From contig NC_054548.1 in assembly GCF_017654505.1 (NCBI RefSeq), positions 22,022,447 through 22,086,446 of the forward strand: 64,000 nucleotides of DNA, written 5' to 3'. The notes under the pieces are model-generated. The model did not search any database and was not told the origin of the DNA. It saw only the letters and a list, made by a program, of their open reading frames with translations. Shown piece after piece: positions 63,401 through 64,000 of this stretch. A program made the translations under genes and the position numbers. The number at the start of each line of letters is the position of its first letter. Within the stretch, counting starts at the first letter, position 1. This DNA is from Polyodon spathula (Eukaryota > Chordata > Actinopteri > Acipenseriformes > Polyodontidae).

Positions 63401-64000
63401 CTTTTGTCAACAATAGTTGCATGAAGTAACGTTAAAATGATTTATCTTTACCTCATGCTGCTATTTCTTTGCATGAGTATTATGTTCCTTTTATCTGCAT
63501 TATTGTACCGGAAAGCAGACTCTATTTTTTTTTTTTTATCTGAATTGATGAAATGATGAACAGTAGTTTTTGAATGGTACTTTTTAAATATTTTTAATGG
63601 TATTTTTTATAAGGATGTCAGCAATCCACAGTTTCCACAAAAAACATCTTACACAGCTACATAATATATCTGGACTAATCCTTAAGATGAAACCGGTGGG
63701 CTTCAAATAGAAGTACATGCAAGTGGATATATAACTGGCAGCAGTGTAACTGTATAACATTTGCCTATGACTTTGCAAAAGCCTAAAAAAAAGTCTGTGA
63801 CGCACTAAAACCTTTGTGAATCAGATAGTAAAAAACGAAAAAAAAATCTGGTGCATCTGGGTTTGGAGAATTCATCTTTTATTTTTAAATCTGTGTAGGC
63901 CTTCTCCATGGGAGGCATATTAATATCTGACTGACTCACAAGCTAAAATGACATGACCACTTTAAAATTAGATGTTTATACAGAAATAATATGATGTAGT
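57482..64000. other. AT-rich non-coding DNA
   Basis: Nothing coding can be supported. Notable small items are the telomere-type hexamers at 57834-57887, a palindromic motif set at 61328-61613 and a less AT-rich stretch at 60220-60430. Poly-A/T runs at about 59926-59938, 60115-60127, 60940-60954 and 63523-63537. Confidence 0.5.
57834..57887. repeat. Degenerate telomere-type hexamer array
   Basis: Nine consecutive hexamers: AACCCT, AACCCT, GACCCG, GACCCT, AACCCC, AACCAT, GACCCC, AGTCCC, AACCCC. The register is kept and the pattern is close to (CCCTAA)n, the vertebrate telomere unit. Confidence 0.8.

Overview
The window is AT-rich vertebrate nuclear DNA, most likely from a ray-finned fish. The evidence is an intron-split gene exon, long TA, TTA and GT microsatellites, and a dense mix of Tc1-like, PIF/Harbinger, piggyBac, hAT, L2, SINE and LTR-type repeats. 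There is no bacterial or plasmid content. From memory, the LTR families recall a non-teleost fish such as a sturgeon or paddlefish, but the sequence alone does not fix the species.

The only host protein-coding sequence I can support is one exon at 13024-13121 (+). It encodes VRHGFPYQPTALAFDPVQK plus AIGTRTGGVR, the start of the first WD40 propeller of tomosyn, and is closest to tomosyn-2 (STXBP5L). I see neither the preceding nor the following exon. On that reading bases 1-13023 are upstream intron and 13122-64000 are the next intron, which would be at least about 51 kb long. Tomosyns bind syntaxin and SNAP25 and restrain SNARE-driven exocytosis.

Layout. 1-13 kb: simple repeats, a truncated LTR (2775-3328) and two members of one Tc1-like family (9.5 and 10.6-11.2 kb), then the exon. 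16-24 kb is the densest repeat cluster: an LTR-retroelement remnant, a Tc1 relic, an L2 LINE 3' end, a solo LTR with near-matching 5-bp flanks, a nearly whole but broken Tc1 element, and copy A of an unusual transposon. 26-27.4 kb: a structured repeat with an internal duplication, and a second LTR of the 2.8-kb family. 36.15-37.47 kb: copy B of the unusual transposon, with an intact 252-codon ORF, followed directly by a Harbinger transposase fragment. 40.9-41.2 kb: the N-terminus of another Harbinger nuclease. 47-57.5 kb: two more solo LTRs, a tRNA-derived SINE, a piggyBac-type non-autonomous element with intact TTAA flanks and a hAT-type element with a perfect 8-bp duplication. The last 6 kb holds a degenerate telomere-type hexamer array and otherwise little.

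The most interesting object is the pair of transposons at 23248-24259 and 36154-37469. They share inverted ends of about 150 bp starting with CAC, TAA on both sides, and an ORF carrying a conserved repeat-associated protein domain that I recognise but cannot name. One copy lost about 300 bp in frame.
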